DNA of 64,000 bases from Phialophora verrucosa (GCA_002099365.1 MSED01000015.1:1240001-1304000), one strand, 5' to 3'. Counted from the first letter of the stretch, positions 12,306 through 24,858 are shown. Notes: a model not told the origin generated them from the letters alone. Numbers and translations are program-made.

Positions 12306-14195
12306 TTGACGGGCTCGACATCATCACCGCGACGGATCGAAACACAGACGGCGGACATGTCCCCACCAACGACCACCATGTCCAATACTAGTTCTCGGAG
12401 GACGACCGCTCCATCTCAAAAGAATGCAGAGAAGGCACCGAATAGTCAGCCCGCAGAGGCAAACTCGGCTCCGGACGAAGCGACTCCTAAGCGGCCGAAG
12501 CGCACGCTGAAACTTACTGCTTCTCAGCGAGAGCGGAAGAGAGCTATTGATCGTGAAGCTCAACGAAGCATCCGGCTCAAAACCAAAAACTACATCGCTC
12601 ACTTGGAGAATTTGGTGAGGATTATGGAGAACGGTGGCTCCTCGACAAATAGTGGTGATGGCACCCAGCCGCCCCACGACCAGTCAACAACCGACCACCA
12701 CGAGAGCGAAAGGGCGAGAGCGCTGTTGTCGCAACTGAGGCAGAGCGAGGAAGAGGTCAGCACGTTAAAGGAAATGCTAGCTGGGGTCCAGAAGCTGGTC
12801 GGGACCGCTCTGAATCCCGCCGACGAGCCCGATCACGGTTGGTTTGGGATGCCCAACGCCTGCAACGGCGAACAAACTACCCGCAATGCGAACTCGCTCA
12901 CAGGCGGGCCCCACGAGCAGTTAGAAAACTGTGCATCTGTCTACTCGCACAGCTCAGATTCGTCATCTCCGATGGTCGAGTTTGGGTATCCAGCACCATT
13001 TGACCAACCGAGACGTGCCGAGGCATTTGGGTCAGAGTTCGCCCCGAGATCCTACGGTGCCCAACCCTACACCTTGCAACAGCACGACGACCTCTACAAT
13101 AGCTTCGGACGAGTTTCTGCTCCTGTAACAAGACCAGGTCCCCCGACGTCGGATCCAACCGATGCTACCAAGACCCGGGAAGAGGGCGATTTGTTCTTCC
13201 TGTCAGAGCGTGAGGTCAATCGGGTATTGGCAGGCGGCCACCAGTCTTTTGCCAATCAGCCCCTCGACGAAGACATCATTGTCCGAGCAGTCCTCCATGG
13301 CTGGCGTGATGTGCAGGATCAGTATCTGCTTGACAAGGGGTGGCAAGCATTGAGAAGCATTGACCAGTCCATCTTCCGGGACTGCGGTGTTGTAGAACGA
13401 ATGGCGATCCTCTACATGATGAGGTTGAAGCTTCTCCATCAGAGCAACCTCAATCCCCAGTATCTGGCGCCGCTGCCACCCTTCTTCCAACGAGGTTCCT
13501 CGGAAGACCCTGAGGTGCTGAGGAAGACGCCTGTCATCGAGCATTTTATCTGGCCCGGCTTGCGCACCAGCCTTTGCAGGAACGGGAAAAAGTACATAAA
13601 CAACAAGTTCTCGGATTCATTCCGGCAGTCGTTCAAGTTCCTGTGGCCTTTCGACATATCCGACACCTACAACAAGGATCACTCGACCCAGCTTTACTCG
13701 ATCACGCCAGGATTCAAGCAGCGACAATGGGATTTGCGGTCATGGACGATGAGGAGGGATTTCTTTGCGCACGCCAGCGAGTTGATTGGGTCGATTCCCG
13801 TCTACGAAGCGCCGATGGATCGAGTCCTGATCCCGGCGGGGTCAATGCCAATGCAAACAGCAAGCCATAGAGAACAGGCGGCGCCGGGAGCACCGCGTCA
13901 GATGCCCATTACGGAGATAGAAGAGGCAGAGGCAGAGCAGCCACTGATAGGCATGGGGCAGGCGAACCATCAAGCTCCCGCTCCCGCTCCTGCTCCCGCT
14001 CGCAACCGCGGGCCAGTGCCTACAGCAGCTCCTGAAGTACCCGGGACACACGTCCCCTACTCGGCCGAGGTCGAAGCGTGGCTGGGAGATCCTGATATGG
14101 TGCCGCAGTACTGGAACATGTCGACGGGTATGACCGTCGAATATGACGCTGCTCCTCAGCACTGGCAGACTGTCCAACGAGGATATGTAGGATGA
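12306..14195 (+). CDS. bZIP transcription factor with DUF3425 domain
   Basis: A single-exon gene for a 629-residue nuclear regulator. The basic region lies at about residues 74-92, with the sequence core DREAQRSIRLKTKNY, followed by a short leucine zipper starting HLENLV. A Ser/Thr/Pro-rich linker leads to a C-terminal DUF3425 domain. It is recognisable from FIWPGLRTSLC at about residue 415 and the following aromatic-rich FRQSFKFLWPF. DUF3425 is found fused to bZIP domains in many ascomycetes. The basic region lacks the usual Asn (RNxxAxxxxR becomes RExQRxxR), a variant known in this fungal subgroup. A tandem Pro-Ala run sits near residue 555. An alternative start at Met18 (12357) is possible. 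The target genes are unknown. Confidence 0.9.
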   Translation: MTGSTSSPRRIETQTADMSPPTTTMSNTSSRRTTAPSQKNAEKAPNSQPAEANSAPDEATPKRPKRTLKLTASQRERKRAIDREAQRSIRLKTKNYIAHLENLVRIMENGGSSTNSGDGTQPPHDQSTTDHHESERARALLSQLRQSEEEVSTLKEMLAGVQKLVGTALNPADEPDHGWFGMPNACNGEQTTRNANSLTGGPHEQLENCASVYSHSSDSSSPMVEFGYPAPFDQPRRAEAFGSEFAPRSYGAQPYTLQQHDDLYNSFGRVSAPVTRPGPPTSDPTDATKTREEGDLFFLSEREVNRVLAGGHQSFANQPLDEDIIVRAVLHGWRDVQDQYLLDKGWQALRSIDQSIFRDCGVVERMAILYMMRLKLLHQSNLNPQYLAPLPPFFQRGSSEDPEVLRKTPVIEHFIWPGLRTSLCRNGKKYINNKFSDSFRQSFKFLWPFDISDTYNKDHSTQLYSITPGFKQRQWDLRSWTMRRDFFAHASELIGSIPVYEAPMDRVLIPAGSMPMQTASHREQAAPGAPRQMPITEIEEAEAEQPLIGMGQANHQAPAPAPAPARNRGPVPTAAPEVPGTHVPYSAEVEAWLGDPDMVPQYWNMSTGMTVEYDAAPQHWQTVQRGYVG

Positions 14196-14805
14196 GGGAA
14201 ATGAAAGGGCCTGCTTATACCCCGAAGCAGGGGATTGCGTACACATAGTGAATGATTTCAAGACAGGCAGTGAGTGTGGCCATTCGACATAGGCGACTTG
14301 GTTCATGTTCGCGGAGATACTTCGGACCCATGAATTCCGCCCCACCAAGATCCCCTCCATCGATGACATCATGAGTATCCCAGACACTCCAGATCCGCCT
14401 TTATCACGCAATCACGTGGACCTCTGGTCGAGCTGCGATGCAAGGCGCTGACAGAGCAGCTTTGATTCAAAAGCCCAGTAACTCATTACTTGATCACAGC
14501 CTCCATCCAGATTTTGCCGACGAAGTGCGGAGCCACCGAACATGAACAACATGCGAGAGAGGTGACCTCGCCCTGGACCTTGCCTCCAAGGGAAGAAAAA
14601 TCAATCACGGCCTCAGGAGCATGTGTTACTCTCACGGCTGGATCTTCCACGCCTCCTGATTCAGTCTCCACTCGAGACGCGTTGACTTTTCCAGAACATT
14701 TCCTTTCCTTTATCGTCCATACCAAGCTCCAGAAGGACCTGATCTGCTACGGGCTTTCCCCCGCTCATACAACCGACGGCAGAGCATCATTAATAAACAA
14801 CGACC
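14196..14805. other. Intergenic region
   Basis: The gap between the bZIP gene and the orphan gene, both on the plus strand. I see nothing beyond ordinary 3' and 5' flanking sequence. Confidence 0.4.
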
Positions 14806-17800
14806 ATGAATCTCCTGACACGCAAAACTTCCAGCAAGTCATTGTCGGAGCGAGAGAACAGAGGGAGGGTCGAAGGCCCGAATGCGACTGCAACTGCAGC
14901 GGAACGTGCTCAGAGCGAGAGCAAGCCGTCGCTACTGAATAGGCTAAGAAAGAGCAGTCGGTCAAGGGAGAGGGAGGGTCCGAAGGGAGCCGAGGCTTCC
15001 ATCTCTCCAGAGGTGAGTGTGGCGCGCCCTCCCGCCCTGCTGCGGCGAGGCTGACTCCAGTGCAGGCGCGAGATGGAAGGAAGCCGCCCGCAGAAACCGT
15101 GAGGGACAAACTTCCTTCGTCCAAGGTTGCTGAAGTACCGCCCGTCGTCAAATATGATGCTCCCAAGCACCAGCAGTCAACGGAGTCGGAGACCAGTGAT
15201 CCGGAACCCCGGAAGAAGATCTCGTCGCTTCCATCCGAAACTGCTGGTGGTGCCCAGGAGCGTAGCGAACAAGGTATGCCTGACCGTCTTTCACGAAGGA
15301 AAGAACCATACTAACTCCGTGACCAGCCCAACACCACAAGAGCCATCACAAAAAGAATGGGCTCACGAAAGAAGACGTTGAGCAGCTCTTCTCTGGAGCC
15401 CCTCAGTTCGTGCTGGAGAAAGGCCGGAGGGGTCGTTACTTCCCACAAGCCTTCTTCCCTTGGAACAATGACCTGGAGATCTCCGACCTCCAGGATCGAA
15501 GGTATATCAAGCACGAAAGCTTCGCTCTTGCCACACTCCACGCGCACCTGCCCATCCCAGATGAAGTCAATTGGAAGCCTGGTTTAGCGCCGCCGACAAA
15601 GAAGGAAGGTCTCGATCTTGGTAAGCGGCCTATGTTCGAGCTGGGAATCTTCGAAAGGCCGAATATGCTCGGCCTGGAAGGCCGTGAACCGGGTACAATT
15701 GGAATGCGGTATTTCCTTGAACGCCCGGTTGCAGACGGCGTGGCCGACGAGAAGACGAAAGAACACGCTAAGGACGTGGAAATTGACATGGCCATTGCCA
15801 ACGCCCCCGCAATGGAAGCCTTCAAGATGCTCGCTCTCAGCCGAGACAACGACGAACTGAATGCGAAGATTGGCAAGCACGCTCCCGCCGTCGATCGAGC
15901 AAAACTGATTCGCGAGGGGCCACACTCGTGGAAGGCGGTTGGAGTGAGGGATATCAGCATCAAGACATTGGCGGACAGAATGGACACCATCAGCAACCTG
16001 CGCGACCAGGTCCTTAACGCGGGATGGCGGGAAACGGTGCTGAACCACATGAATTCAGCCGAGCTGCACGCCTACCTGTTCACCGAGCTCCTCTACCCAC
16101 CCCGCAAAATCCCGGCCGAAGCGAAACACGACAAGGCATCCTTGAAGATCCAGATCGAGGCCTTGGTCAAAGTTCTCACCACGCCTGGGGCCTGGCTGGA
16201 TCTGAGCGCACCTGAGGCGAGGCTGCGATTCGGGAAGATCTTGCACAGCCGGTCGACAGTCTATGACGATGCAACAGGAATGCTGATCATCAATCCTGAG
16301 CGGAAATGGCTGCTCATCCAACTCCTCCTGTCCGTAGAACTGGTCATCCGCTTGGATGCGGCTCTGAGGTTGGGTATAGCACTTCATGCAGAGAGTTTCG
16401 AAGTCACCAGCGAGGAGATACACCATTTCAACAGGCTTCGCAATTTGAAGGTAGACTGGGATTTGGTGGCAGCCAGACGGTATCTGTTCCTTTCCTACGT
16501 CAAGAAGACAGAGAAGAAGGTTCTAGCCTCAGCGTCAGTCTCAATCCCGCATTCGCCGCAACACGAAAGACCGCCTAACTTGAGGCATACGTCCTCAGCT
16601 ACTCGTGAGCACCATCATGGCGGTCTTTTCGGTGGCCTGAAACACGCCATGGGCCTGGACACCGCAGCAGAGACCGCAGCGCCACATCATACGCTCGACA
16701 CGTGCGATGTTGTCGTTATGCCACGCCACGCTCCCGTCATGGTCGACGGCCTAGTACGCTTCGCGAACAACATAGGTTGGCCACGAACCGAGGAGCTCCA
16801 TGAATCATTGCGCAAAAAGCTGTGCACCCCAAACGACGAAGACAGGGAAAGGCTGCTTATGGATGCCATCGTGTGCTCAGACGAAAAAGCTCCAGAGCCT
16901 CAGACAGATAATTTGGCGGGCTCACTTGCCTCCTTCAACGTCGACCTTCACCCTGCCTCAGCCAGCACGGTGGGCGGTTGGCTCTCACACAGTTGGCTAT
17001 CTGGCCTCATCATGCCAGGCACTTCGATCTGCGATATCCTCATATCCACGCTGCTAGAAAACGACACTGATCCACAAACTCTACGCGACCTCGGCTCCGC
17101 CAGCATACCCTTACGGGGATCAGGATTCATTCTCAACGGGTCCTCATGGTGGTCCAAATCGAGCATTGTGGGACGCGTGATGGCTGCAATGCGCGGATCA
17201 AAAGAATCAATGGGCTGGGTCTTCACTCCGAATTTTGTCCCCCTGTACGAGAACACCCTACAGCCGGTATCAAATCGGTGGGTGAGGATCAAAACATTTC
17301 CAGTGCCGACGGATAGGGGTAGCCCGAGGATATTCGACGGCGATAAGCTCGCCGAGGACTCCACACCACTGGGTAAAGGAAAAGGGGGTATCATGGGTAG
17401 CGAGTTTTCTATGGTCACAGACCACATCTTCGACAACGAACAAACGTCCGAGGTGAAAGTCAAAGATATCAAGGTTCATCTCTCATCATCCGATATCACC
17501 CAAGCGTCCGCAGACCACCCACTCTCCGCATGGGCGCAATTCGACCTGGCGATCACACAACCCACAACCCAAGGCGACCCCATCGCCGCCTCTAAAACTC
17601 AACAAGTGCGCTACGGCCTCAATCGCGCGGTGTACTTCGTGACCGCGTACCCGTGCCGTCTCCCGCACGGCCACGCCACGTTCAAACCAGGCACGTTGAA
17701 CTTCGAGCACGAGCAACAACACCCTCACCACAAACCCGGGGTGGCAGAACACATTCCGGCGCATCCATTGCACAAGACCTACAAATTCGTGGTGAAATCT

Positions 17801-18235
17801 CTCGCCGATCTGGTCCAGAATCCGAAAGCCGAGCCGCCGAATCCAACGAACCATGATCAGCCGGTTTGGATAATTGACGCGAGAGGCCATGCTTCCGGAG
17901 GGCACCAGCACCCGCCGTTGAGCTCGACCCCGTCCGCCACCTCCACTTTCACCACGACCTCGGAAGGAGGCACGTCTGACATTGGCATGGTGACAAGCCC
18001 GCCCGCGGTCAACAACAAGTCGGCGACGCACGATCCCACGAACCTCGAAAAGTGGCTGTACGGCTCCAACGACCCGCAAATGTGGGAGAAAGACATCCTC
18101 GTCCGGGCATGGTGTGCCGAAAAGGGCAAGAATGCAATCATTGCGAGGAGTGGCAGGACATGTTTGAGTTGTGCGATTCGCGAGGCGAGGGCATTGGAGG
18201 TTGCCATCATCGTGAGGGTAGGCATTAAGGAATGA
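14806..18235 (+). CDS. Large conserved-looking protein of unknown function
   Basis: Exons 14806-15012, 15066-15273 and 15327-18235, with two 53-nt introns (GTGAGT...TGCAG and GTATGC...ACCAG), give 1107 residues. Both junctions keep the frame. The first ~170 residues are Ser/Glu/Lys/Arg-rich and probably disordered. From about residue 180 the composition is that of a folded protein. Aromatic-rich motifs occur, such as GRYFPQAFFPWNND near residue 175 and WLSHSWLSGLIMPG around residue 690, and there is a His-rich patch near residue 570. No membrane segment or signal peptide is seen. I do not recognise a named domain. The long uninterrupted coding frame and clean introns argue for a functional gene. 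Confidence 0.8.
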
Positions 18236-18335
18236 AGGGAAATGGAGACGAGGGCCAAACATAAAGAGGATGATCATCACTCCGGAAGGGTGTGACCACG
18301 ACGGGAATTGCCACGAGTATAAGTTCCATCTATAC

Positions 18336-18363
18336 AGCCCAGCCGAGCCCAGCCCAGCCCAGC
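18336..18363. repeat. AGCCC pentanucleotide repeat
   Basis: Several near-perfect copies of the pentamer AGCCC stand in tandem, with one GAGCC interruption. Confidence 0.7.
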
Positions 18364-18890
18364 GCGGGTGTAATGCTGCTCTCCACGCCGTGATACGAAA
18401 TGATGCACCCCCAGTATCATGCTTTAGAATGTACTATCAGAGTAACCAGGAAGCGAAGGGAACATGAGCCGTGAAAGGAAGATCTCACCCGGCGAAGAAC
18501 TTCTTACGAGTCCTGCATACACAGTACAGTACTTCGATATATTCTAGACACGTACACGTACACTCAAGTACTCGCAAGCCTCGATATCATATATATCTAT
18601 CATTTATATTTATTCATCTGTCTGTCTGTCTACCTGAACAACTGACCATCACGATATTATCCTTATCAAACACGTTAAGAAGCCGGTTCTAAGGGCCACG
18701 CCCGCTAGTCGGATGTACGTATAATGCCGTATCGTATCTAGATCAGTAATGCCAGGATGGGATGGATGGGGTGGGACAGGATATTGAATATAGAATTCTG
18801 AGCAGCCGAGATATGTATGAACACACATCCATGGTCCAGATAAGTTTCGCGGTATCTAAGTCTCGAGATCTCGGAATCTACTTAACTCCT

Positions 18891-18920
18891 TATATATACA
18901 TATATATGTATATGTATATC
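18891..18920. repeat. TA-rich microsatellite
   Basis: An alternating purine-pyrimidine tract of TATA/TATG units of about 30 bp. Confidence 0.7.
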
Positions 18921-20113
18921 ATGTGTACCCCGAACTGTGCTTTATCCCTTCCTTTTTTCGTTCAGGAAAGGGAGCGGAAGGAGAGTATAATTGAGCCTTT
19001 TTCAACGAGTCCTCGGCTGGCTTGGTCCAACCCTTTACTACGCAGAGTTGTTCCCACAGATCCCTTCGTAAGGGGAGCAGGATATGCTTGCTCGTCACCT
19101 CAGGCCTCCACCGTCGTTCTTCGTATCTCGTCAGTTGCGCCGTATTCGTCCCGCGCCCACATTACAGGGCCGCAAACGGCATATGGCCTTATTGCGTGGC
19201 AAAGAAAAAGCAAAGGATATGTCCAGGGTGGCAGTGAGGCTGATTCAAACTGGTAAGAACTCTGCCTAGCTATGTATCGCGGACCCAGTGAGAGGAATAA
19301 AGCGCTTGTGGTACAAAAACCTTGGGAACTCCTTCCTCGCCGCTTTGTAGGCCTACCGGACTATTGCATCCAATGTTGCCTGCCTGGTGCCTCCAACCAC
19401 CCCAAGCCGCGGGAAAACGTGGTGCTCAGTAGCCTGAAAGTCAGACGTGCTATCTGCGGTCGGTAGACTGATATCACCGCACGATCACTGCATGCAGGTA
19501 AGCGGGATTTCGTTGTAGCACCGTGCAAGGGCCCCAGAACTGTAGTGGAACAGAGTACGAGGCCTTGTCCTATATCTCCGGCAGCAACCTGGACAGAGAC
19601 CTCAACTACGCCCGACCGACAGGTGTCCGGCCGGTGCAGAATGACGTTCTTCGTTGGTACTCTCCTACAAGATATGGTCTCTTCTCACAGCATACGTTTT
19701 AGTACAACTTTTGTGGTTCGGTTGATGAATACGGGAAACCGTTCAGAGTCTTCATATATCCGATCGAAGCGAGTACGAATTCGACATGCTGATAGCCCAC
19801 TTATAAGACATTACCTTGATCCGTCTCTCCCACATGCTATACATCTCTTGGTTCCTCACAACTCCTATCGTGTCGATTCTCCGAAACTCGCCTTCCAACT
19901 GTTAAGCCGTACCAGCCATTAAATAAGTGTTACAAGGAGCCAGCACAGATGTCTGCCGCGATACTGGAAACGCTCAGGTGCCCCTTCAAAGTTGATACAG
20001 GCTAGTGCCTGAAGCTGCGCTCCGTGACTGGTCTACTCTCGAGTTCTACGGTAGGTCTCGGTCAGAGTAAAAGTAAAACATGCGCATTGCACAGGACCTT
20101 CCTCGTTCTTTGT

Positions 20114-22326
20114 TCAGGCCTTGAACCAGTCGATGTCATCGCAAGGGGACATCAAATCGTCGTCGAGAGCATAGCCGTTCCAGCTCGTGAATAGCGCATC
20201 GAGGTCCTCCGTGGTATTGCCGCAATCGATTGGTGTTTCGCTAGGGATTGAGGTTTCCGATGACGACGGCAAAGCTGAACAAGGTGATTCCACACGGATC
20301 GCCGTGGTAATTTCGCGATCCTGGTTCATGAGAGGGCTGAATTCATCAGGGGATCCGGAAGAGGACCCAACTGCCGTTCTCGAGTCTTTGGCCGGGCTCT
20401 TCATAAATCGGGTTAGGGAATTACTGTCCCGTCCCGTGGCAACGCGGATATCCAAGATCTTCTTGACCAACAAGAGTAGCTTAGAGACCTCCTTTGAAGC
20501 AAGTGACAGGTATGAGGAACTCAGACTCTGTTGCAACGCCCATTCTATCATGATAAGGCCGTGATTGAGGAGATACCGAGGGAGATCTCGTTCGTCCATT
20601 GCGCTGATTATGTCAAGGAGTTTTGCAGAGTTCATGCTTTTCTTGTGTTTGAATGCGAGAATGCTAAAGGAAGAGGGATCCTCAACGTTCATCAGGAGAC
20701 TGTAAATAGCATTGCAGATGCTGAAAAACTCCGTCCCCGTAACTGCCATGTGAAAAGAAAGGAGCCGAGCCGGCATGGGATCGCCAGAGTGGAAAGCCGA
20801 CTTGAGATCGGAGGCATAATCTGGAAGTCCACGCCACCATTTGTCGAGTTCGTAATCCCATTTTGAAAACAACAACTTCGCGAAGTTTTGACGATGCTTG
20901 TGACGTTCCCCTGCCTTGCTTTGTCCGATGGTTTCTCGATTCAGCCCAAGGGCGGCTGCCTCTTCCATGATTTTCGATATTAGATTTTGAAGTCTCAATC
21001 GATGGATGAATATCTCGGCCAGTAGCTTTTGCAGATATGGCTGCTTGAGGAGGGTGTTGCCTACGAGATTTGGCCAAGTCACTTTCGTGTTAACCAGGGC
21101 GCCGAACTTGGCAATGCCAGGGAAGCCCATTGCACGGCTCTGGAATTCAGGGGCGCTATGGTTTCCTCGGCGGAAGGCCATGGTGTTGTTGACGACGTAG
21201 AGGCTCCACCACAGTCGACGAGACGGAGGATCCCAAAGTTCTTTGTCGGGCTGTAGAGCCGTCCAATCTCGGAATGTCGTCAGGCTGATATCCAACCAGA
21301 ATTTGCTGTCGTCATTGACCTCGACCTCAATGTAGTTATCCAAGGAGAGAAGCAGGCTTGCTTGCATGAGGCTCAGCCTATCTCGCTCGTAACCAGCTTC
21401 GTACAGAACCTACAAATATGTGAGTGTCCATGGATCCGACAAACAGCGCCGAGAACGAATCTCACGCACCTTTGCTCTAGCTCGCAGTGTATTCTTGAGG
21501 TCTCTCGAGTTGCCCGGTTCCGTCAACAGCGGATCCTCGATATCGACATACAAGACGCCAGCGAAAAGCACCGCGTGTAGCAGCAGAGCACTGAGCTGCG
21601 AGCTCTGACCATTGGAGCTGATAGCAGAGAGAAACCTGCTCAGCTCCAGAAAGGGCAGTTGCGGATGGACCCAGTCGATGTAGCTTGCGAGAATGAAGCT
21701 CAAGACTGTCTTATCCGGCATTGACAATGCTCCAGTCCTTGAGAGATGCTCCCTTTGCGCAGTAGAGAACTGATCGGCATTCCAAAAGACAATGTCCGGT
21801 ATCGATAGATCAACGTGGTTTCTATCTACAGGTTCCTCGAGTGTGGATGGACTTCCGTGCCTCGACCCGGTAAAAGAAGCTGCGAACTCGTCGGCCACAC
21901 TGCTCGAATATGAGGTTTGCTCAACCGGCGTCGCGTCAGACGGGGTAAACTCTTTTAGTTGCTTTGTTGATCTTTCGTTCGGTGGGTAGATATTTGTAGC
22001 AGGTACAATTCCTTTGCGCCTGTGGCAGTAGTTAGCATCTCTGGTCATCGCTCCCTCGCTTGCCCATACTGGTGCTTCTTCTTATGCAACAGGCACTTCA
22101 AGCCTGCATGAACACAGTTTGTACAGGGCGCCCCGAGAAAGCAGACGTCACACCTTACTTTCCGGGACCTGCAAGTAATGCACGCTTCTTGGGCTCGGAA
22201 GCTTGGTTTAAGGCATCGTGCCAAAGCAGCTTCGCTACCGACCATGGTGCATACCATTGGGGCTGTGGGGTACAGGCTAACTACGCTGTAAGTTGTCGCA
22301 GGTTGAAGTGCTTCTGGCGATTCCAA
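20114..22326 (-). CDS. Zn2Cys6 transcription factor with fungal-specific TF domain
   Basis: Exons 22326-22070, 22019-21470 and 21409-20114, with introns of 50 and 60 nt, give 700 residues. The zinc cluster is at residues 49-78 with spacing C-x2-C-x6-C-x8-C-x2-C-x6-C, followed by a basic linker interrupted by intron 1. The fungal-specific TF domain starts near residue 150. It contains HPQLPFLELSRF and, exactly across intron 2, the signature LYEAGYERDRL followed by RRLWWSLYVVN. The C-terminal 100 residues are acidic and Ser-rich, like an activation region. The architecture resembles the CTF1-beta/FarA type of lipid- or acid-responsive regulators; that parallel is an inference. The gene is divergent from the acyl-CoA dehydrogenase across 621 bp, so it is the best pathway-specific regulator candidate at this end of the cluster. 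Confidence 0.9.
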
Positions 22327-22947
22327 GCCCGATGTGCCATTTGCTGCGGTCTTCTTGTAAAAGACTCAAAGACGGCATAGTGAGTCCGCGGACTTGCCTC
22401 GGGGCCTTTGCTCCGATTAAGCATTGAGAACAGGTCTCCGGCTGTACACAACCGGCGCGTAGGTGCCATGTCCTGTGCTATGGTTCAATCGCCCAGTGCT
22501 GGCCTATAATGTTCCCCCTGCCGAGACGAGCCGAGAACAGCTAGATGCCTATTGCAGATCATGGCAGACTGAGGTCCCAGGGGGGTATTGTTGTCCTCTC
22601 CCTCAAACTGAGTTATGTCAGGACAAGTGTAGACATCGGAGCCTGGCCCCTAGGTAATCTTGACTCAGGTGGTGGACCCGGCGGAACCAGAGAAGTTTGT
22701 GATTCCGGTAGCTGGAAACCAGATAGCCGACTGTTTAGCCTTGGGGAGCCTATCCCAAAGTCTTCAAAGTGCCCAGTCCCGAGTCCCTCAGCACGCCCTA
22801 GACCCATTGTGATGATCACCAGGGACCAGGGTCACCGAATCTAAGCCTCTGTTTCACGTTCAACCTGACTCTGTTTTACTGGCCACATATAAACAAGTGT
22901 TTCTCTGGACAGACACCAAGTCACTGTACAACAAACCTGGCCTAGCG
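22327..22947. promoter_or_regulatory. Divergent promoter, Zn2Cys6 regulator / acyl-CoA dehydrogenase
   Basis: The shared region holds a perfect 12-bp palindrome AGTCCGCGGACT (22383-22394). Its CCG/CGG halves are typical of Zn2Cys6 dimer sites. A TGACTCA heptamer lies at 22661-22667, and a TATA box TATAAA at 22888-22893, 55 bp before the dehydrogenase start. Binding by any protein is inference. Confidence 0.55.
22888..22893 (+). promoter_or_regulatory. TATA box of the acyl-CoA dehydrogenase gene
   Basis: TATAAA lies 55 bp upstream of the ATG at 22948, a normal distance for a fungal gene with a short 5' UTR. Confidence 0.5.
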
Positions 22948-24391
22948 ATGCAGAACATGGCGCTTCAACATCCAGCACTCTCTCGCATCCCTGCCAGTGT
23001 CAAACCAAAGTTATCTCCCAAAGCGGTGGAAACGATCATCAAGGTGTACGATTGGGTCGAGACAGAATGTATTCCAGCAGAATCCATCATGGAAAAACAG
23101 CTCCAAGGCCACCGTTGGGTCGTACAGCCCAAGATGCGAGAATTGAGGCGGCGGGCGCGCGAAGCCAATCTAGTCAACCTGTTCCTCCCGAAAACATTCG
23201 AAGAAAGCCCTGGTTTGACCAACCTGGAATATGCCTGTTGCGCAGAGATCATGGGACGGTGCTTCTGGGCGGCAGAGGTAAGGAGGCCCTACACGCCTCA
23301 TTTCGCGCAGAGCCTAACTCGAGAGGCAGACCATGAACTGTCACGCCCCCGAGACCGGAAACATCGAACTGCTCGCCAAATACTGCAGCCCCCAACAGAA
23401 AGAGAAGTGGCTGAAGCCGCTCCTGGAGGGAACTGCCATGTCTGCCTACTCCATGACAGAACCTGAGGTTGCTTCGTCCGACGCCACGAACATTGCCTGC
23501 AGGATGCACCGAGAAAGCGATGAATATGTCATCAACGGGAGAAAGGTCTTTGGAGGCTCAACGATGAATCAAGATCTCACCTTCTTTATTCTTATGGTCT
23601 GCTCGGATCCGTTAAATCACGACGCCTGGAAACGACATTCCATGTTGATTGTTCCTACCAACACTCCGGGAATCAAGCTTGTCAAAAACCTAACAATTAT
23701 GGGATATGATGACGCACCTCAAGGACACGCAGAGTATCTTTATACAAACGTTCGAGTCCCGGTGGAGAACCTGATCCTGGGAGAAGGCAGGGCATTCGAG
23801 ATTGCTCAGGGTCGTCTAGGCCCCGGAAGAATCCATCATTGGTGCGTATGACACTTTTTCGTCACTCCCTCTCAGGAGCGCGTTTGTTCTGACGATAACG
23901 GGTTTAACAGCATGCGCTTGATCGGGCAAAGCGAGCGTGCTTATGAAATGGCGCTGATCCGAGCCATCGACCCACGGAAGAAACCTCGCGGCAAACTCAT
24001 TGGGGAGTTCGACAGTAACATCGAACGACTTGCACAGATGCGGCTGGACATTGACACCATGAGGCTCATCGTGCTCAATGCCGCTGAGACAATGGACATC
24101 CTCGGCAACAAGGCAGGACGTCAGGCCATTGCACATTCCAAGATTGCCATTCCATCAATGGCTGCCAGAGTGATTGATGAAGCGATGCAGATGCATGGAG
24201 GACTGGGGCTCACCCAGGAAAGCTTCATGCCGCATGCTTGGACCTATGCACGGTATGTCCGGCTTGCAGATAGACCAGACGCCGCACATAGGCATCAGGT
24301 CGGACGAGATGAGCTGAAACGAGCCGCCGAATTGCAGGCCCGGCACCGCAAATACCAGCTGAGGGCAGGGGAGCTGGCTGCTAAACTATGA
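22948..24391 (+). CDS. Acyl-CoA dehydrogenase (ACAD10/11-like), probably peroxisomal
   Basis: An FAD enzyme that introduces the 2,3-double bond in acyl-CoAs. Exons 22948-23277, 23330-23841 and 23911-24391, with introns of 52 and 69 nt, give 440 residues. The N-terminal helical domain contains LFLPKTF. Across intron 1 the chain reads AETMNCHAPETGN, and then the FAD-domain motif AYSMTEPEVASSDATN. Across intron 2 it reads GRIHHCMRLIGQSERA. The C-terminal domain ends with MHGGLGLTQES and VRLADRPDAAH. All are hallmarks of the ACAD10/11 branch. The protein ends in AKL, a good PTS1, and no mitochondrial presequence is seen, which points to the peroxisome. The start at 22948 is the first ATG of the frame, close behind a TATA box. 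Its exact acyl substrate is unknown; the context suggests a product of the neighbouring CoA ligase. Confidence 0.93.
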
Positions 24392-24858
24392 TCTTCGTCA
24401 ACGCTGTGAAGTTTTGGCGAGCTGCTATAGCATCACTTCGAATAGGCAGCGCAGAGATGTCAGTAGTGGTGCCTGTCTGCCCATTTACAGACGGAGTTGC
24501 TGCCTTTCCGCACACCGTATATAGCAACTCCAGTTGGGGTGGTCCTGGGTGGTCATGTACTCGTAAACTATAGTAATAGCCTTTGGGAGGCGATTCGGCC
24601 AATGGCTAGATAGAATATACCTAGCAGGGGTTCCGGAGGAAGGTCTTCACACACATCCCGTCCTCGGGTCGCCGATGGCCGCCACTTTGCTTGGTCTGTT
24701 CTAGCCCAACGCTGGTTAGGTCTAATAGGACCAACTCCACTGCCTATTTGATGCCTGCGGAGACAGACGACTAAGTTCCTACATATATCCATGGGTGTGA
24801 GGATTGGCACACCCAACTTGGTTTCTCAATCTTCTCAAGTCCTTGTTTGCAGTCGAGA
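24392..24858. promoter_or_regulatory. Intergenic region upstream of SDR gene
   Basis: This 467-bp stretch contains the 3' end of the dehydrogenase gene and the SDR promoter. No TGA(C/G)TCA site or clear TATA box was found. Confidence 0.35.

Larger units (their letters stand above)
18236..20113. other. Intergenic region rich in simple repeats
   Basis: About 1.9 kb with no supported gene. It contains AGCCC-type pentamer repeats (18336-18363), a CTGT tetramer run near 18618, and an alternating TA/TATG tract (18891-18920). This region is the boundary between the housekeeping part and the accessory cluster. Confidence 0.5.

Noticed and set aside
18762..19256. 164-codon plus-strand frame
   Set aside because: Contains translated TA repeats and shows no domain.
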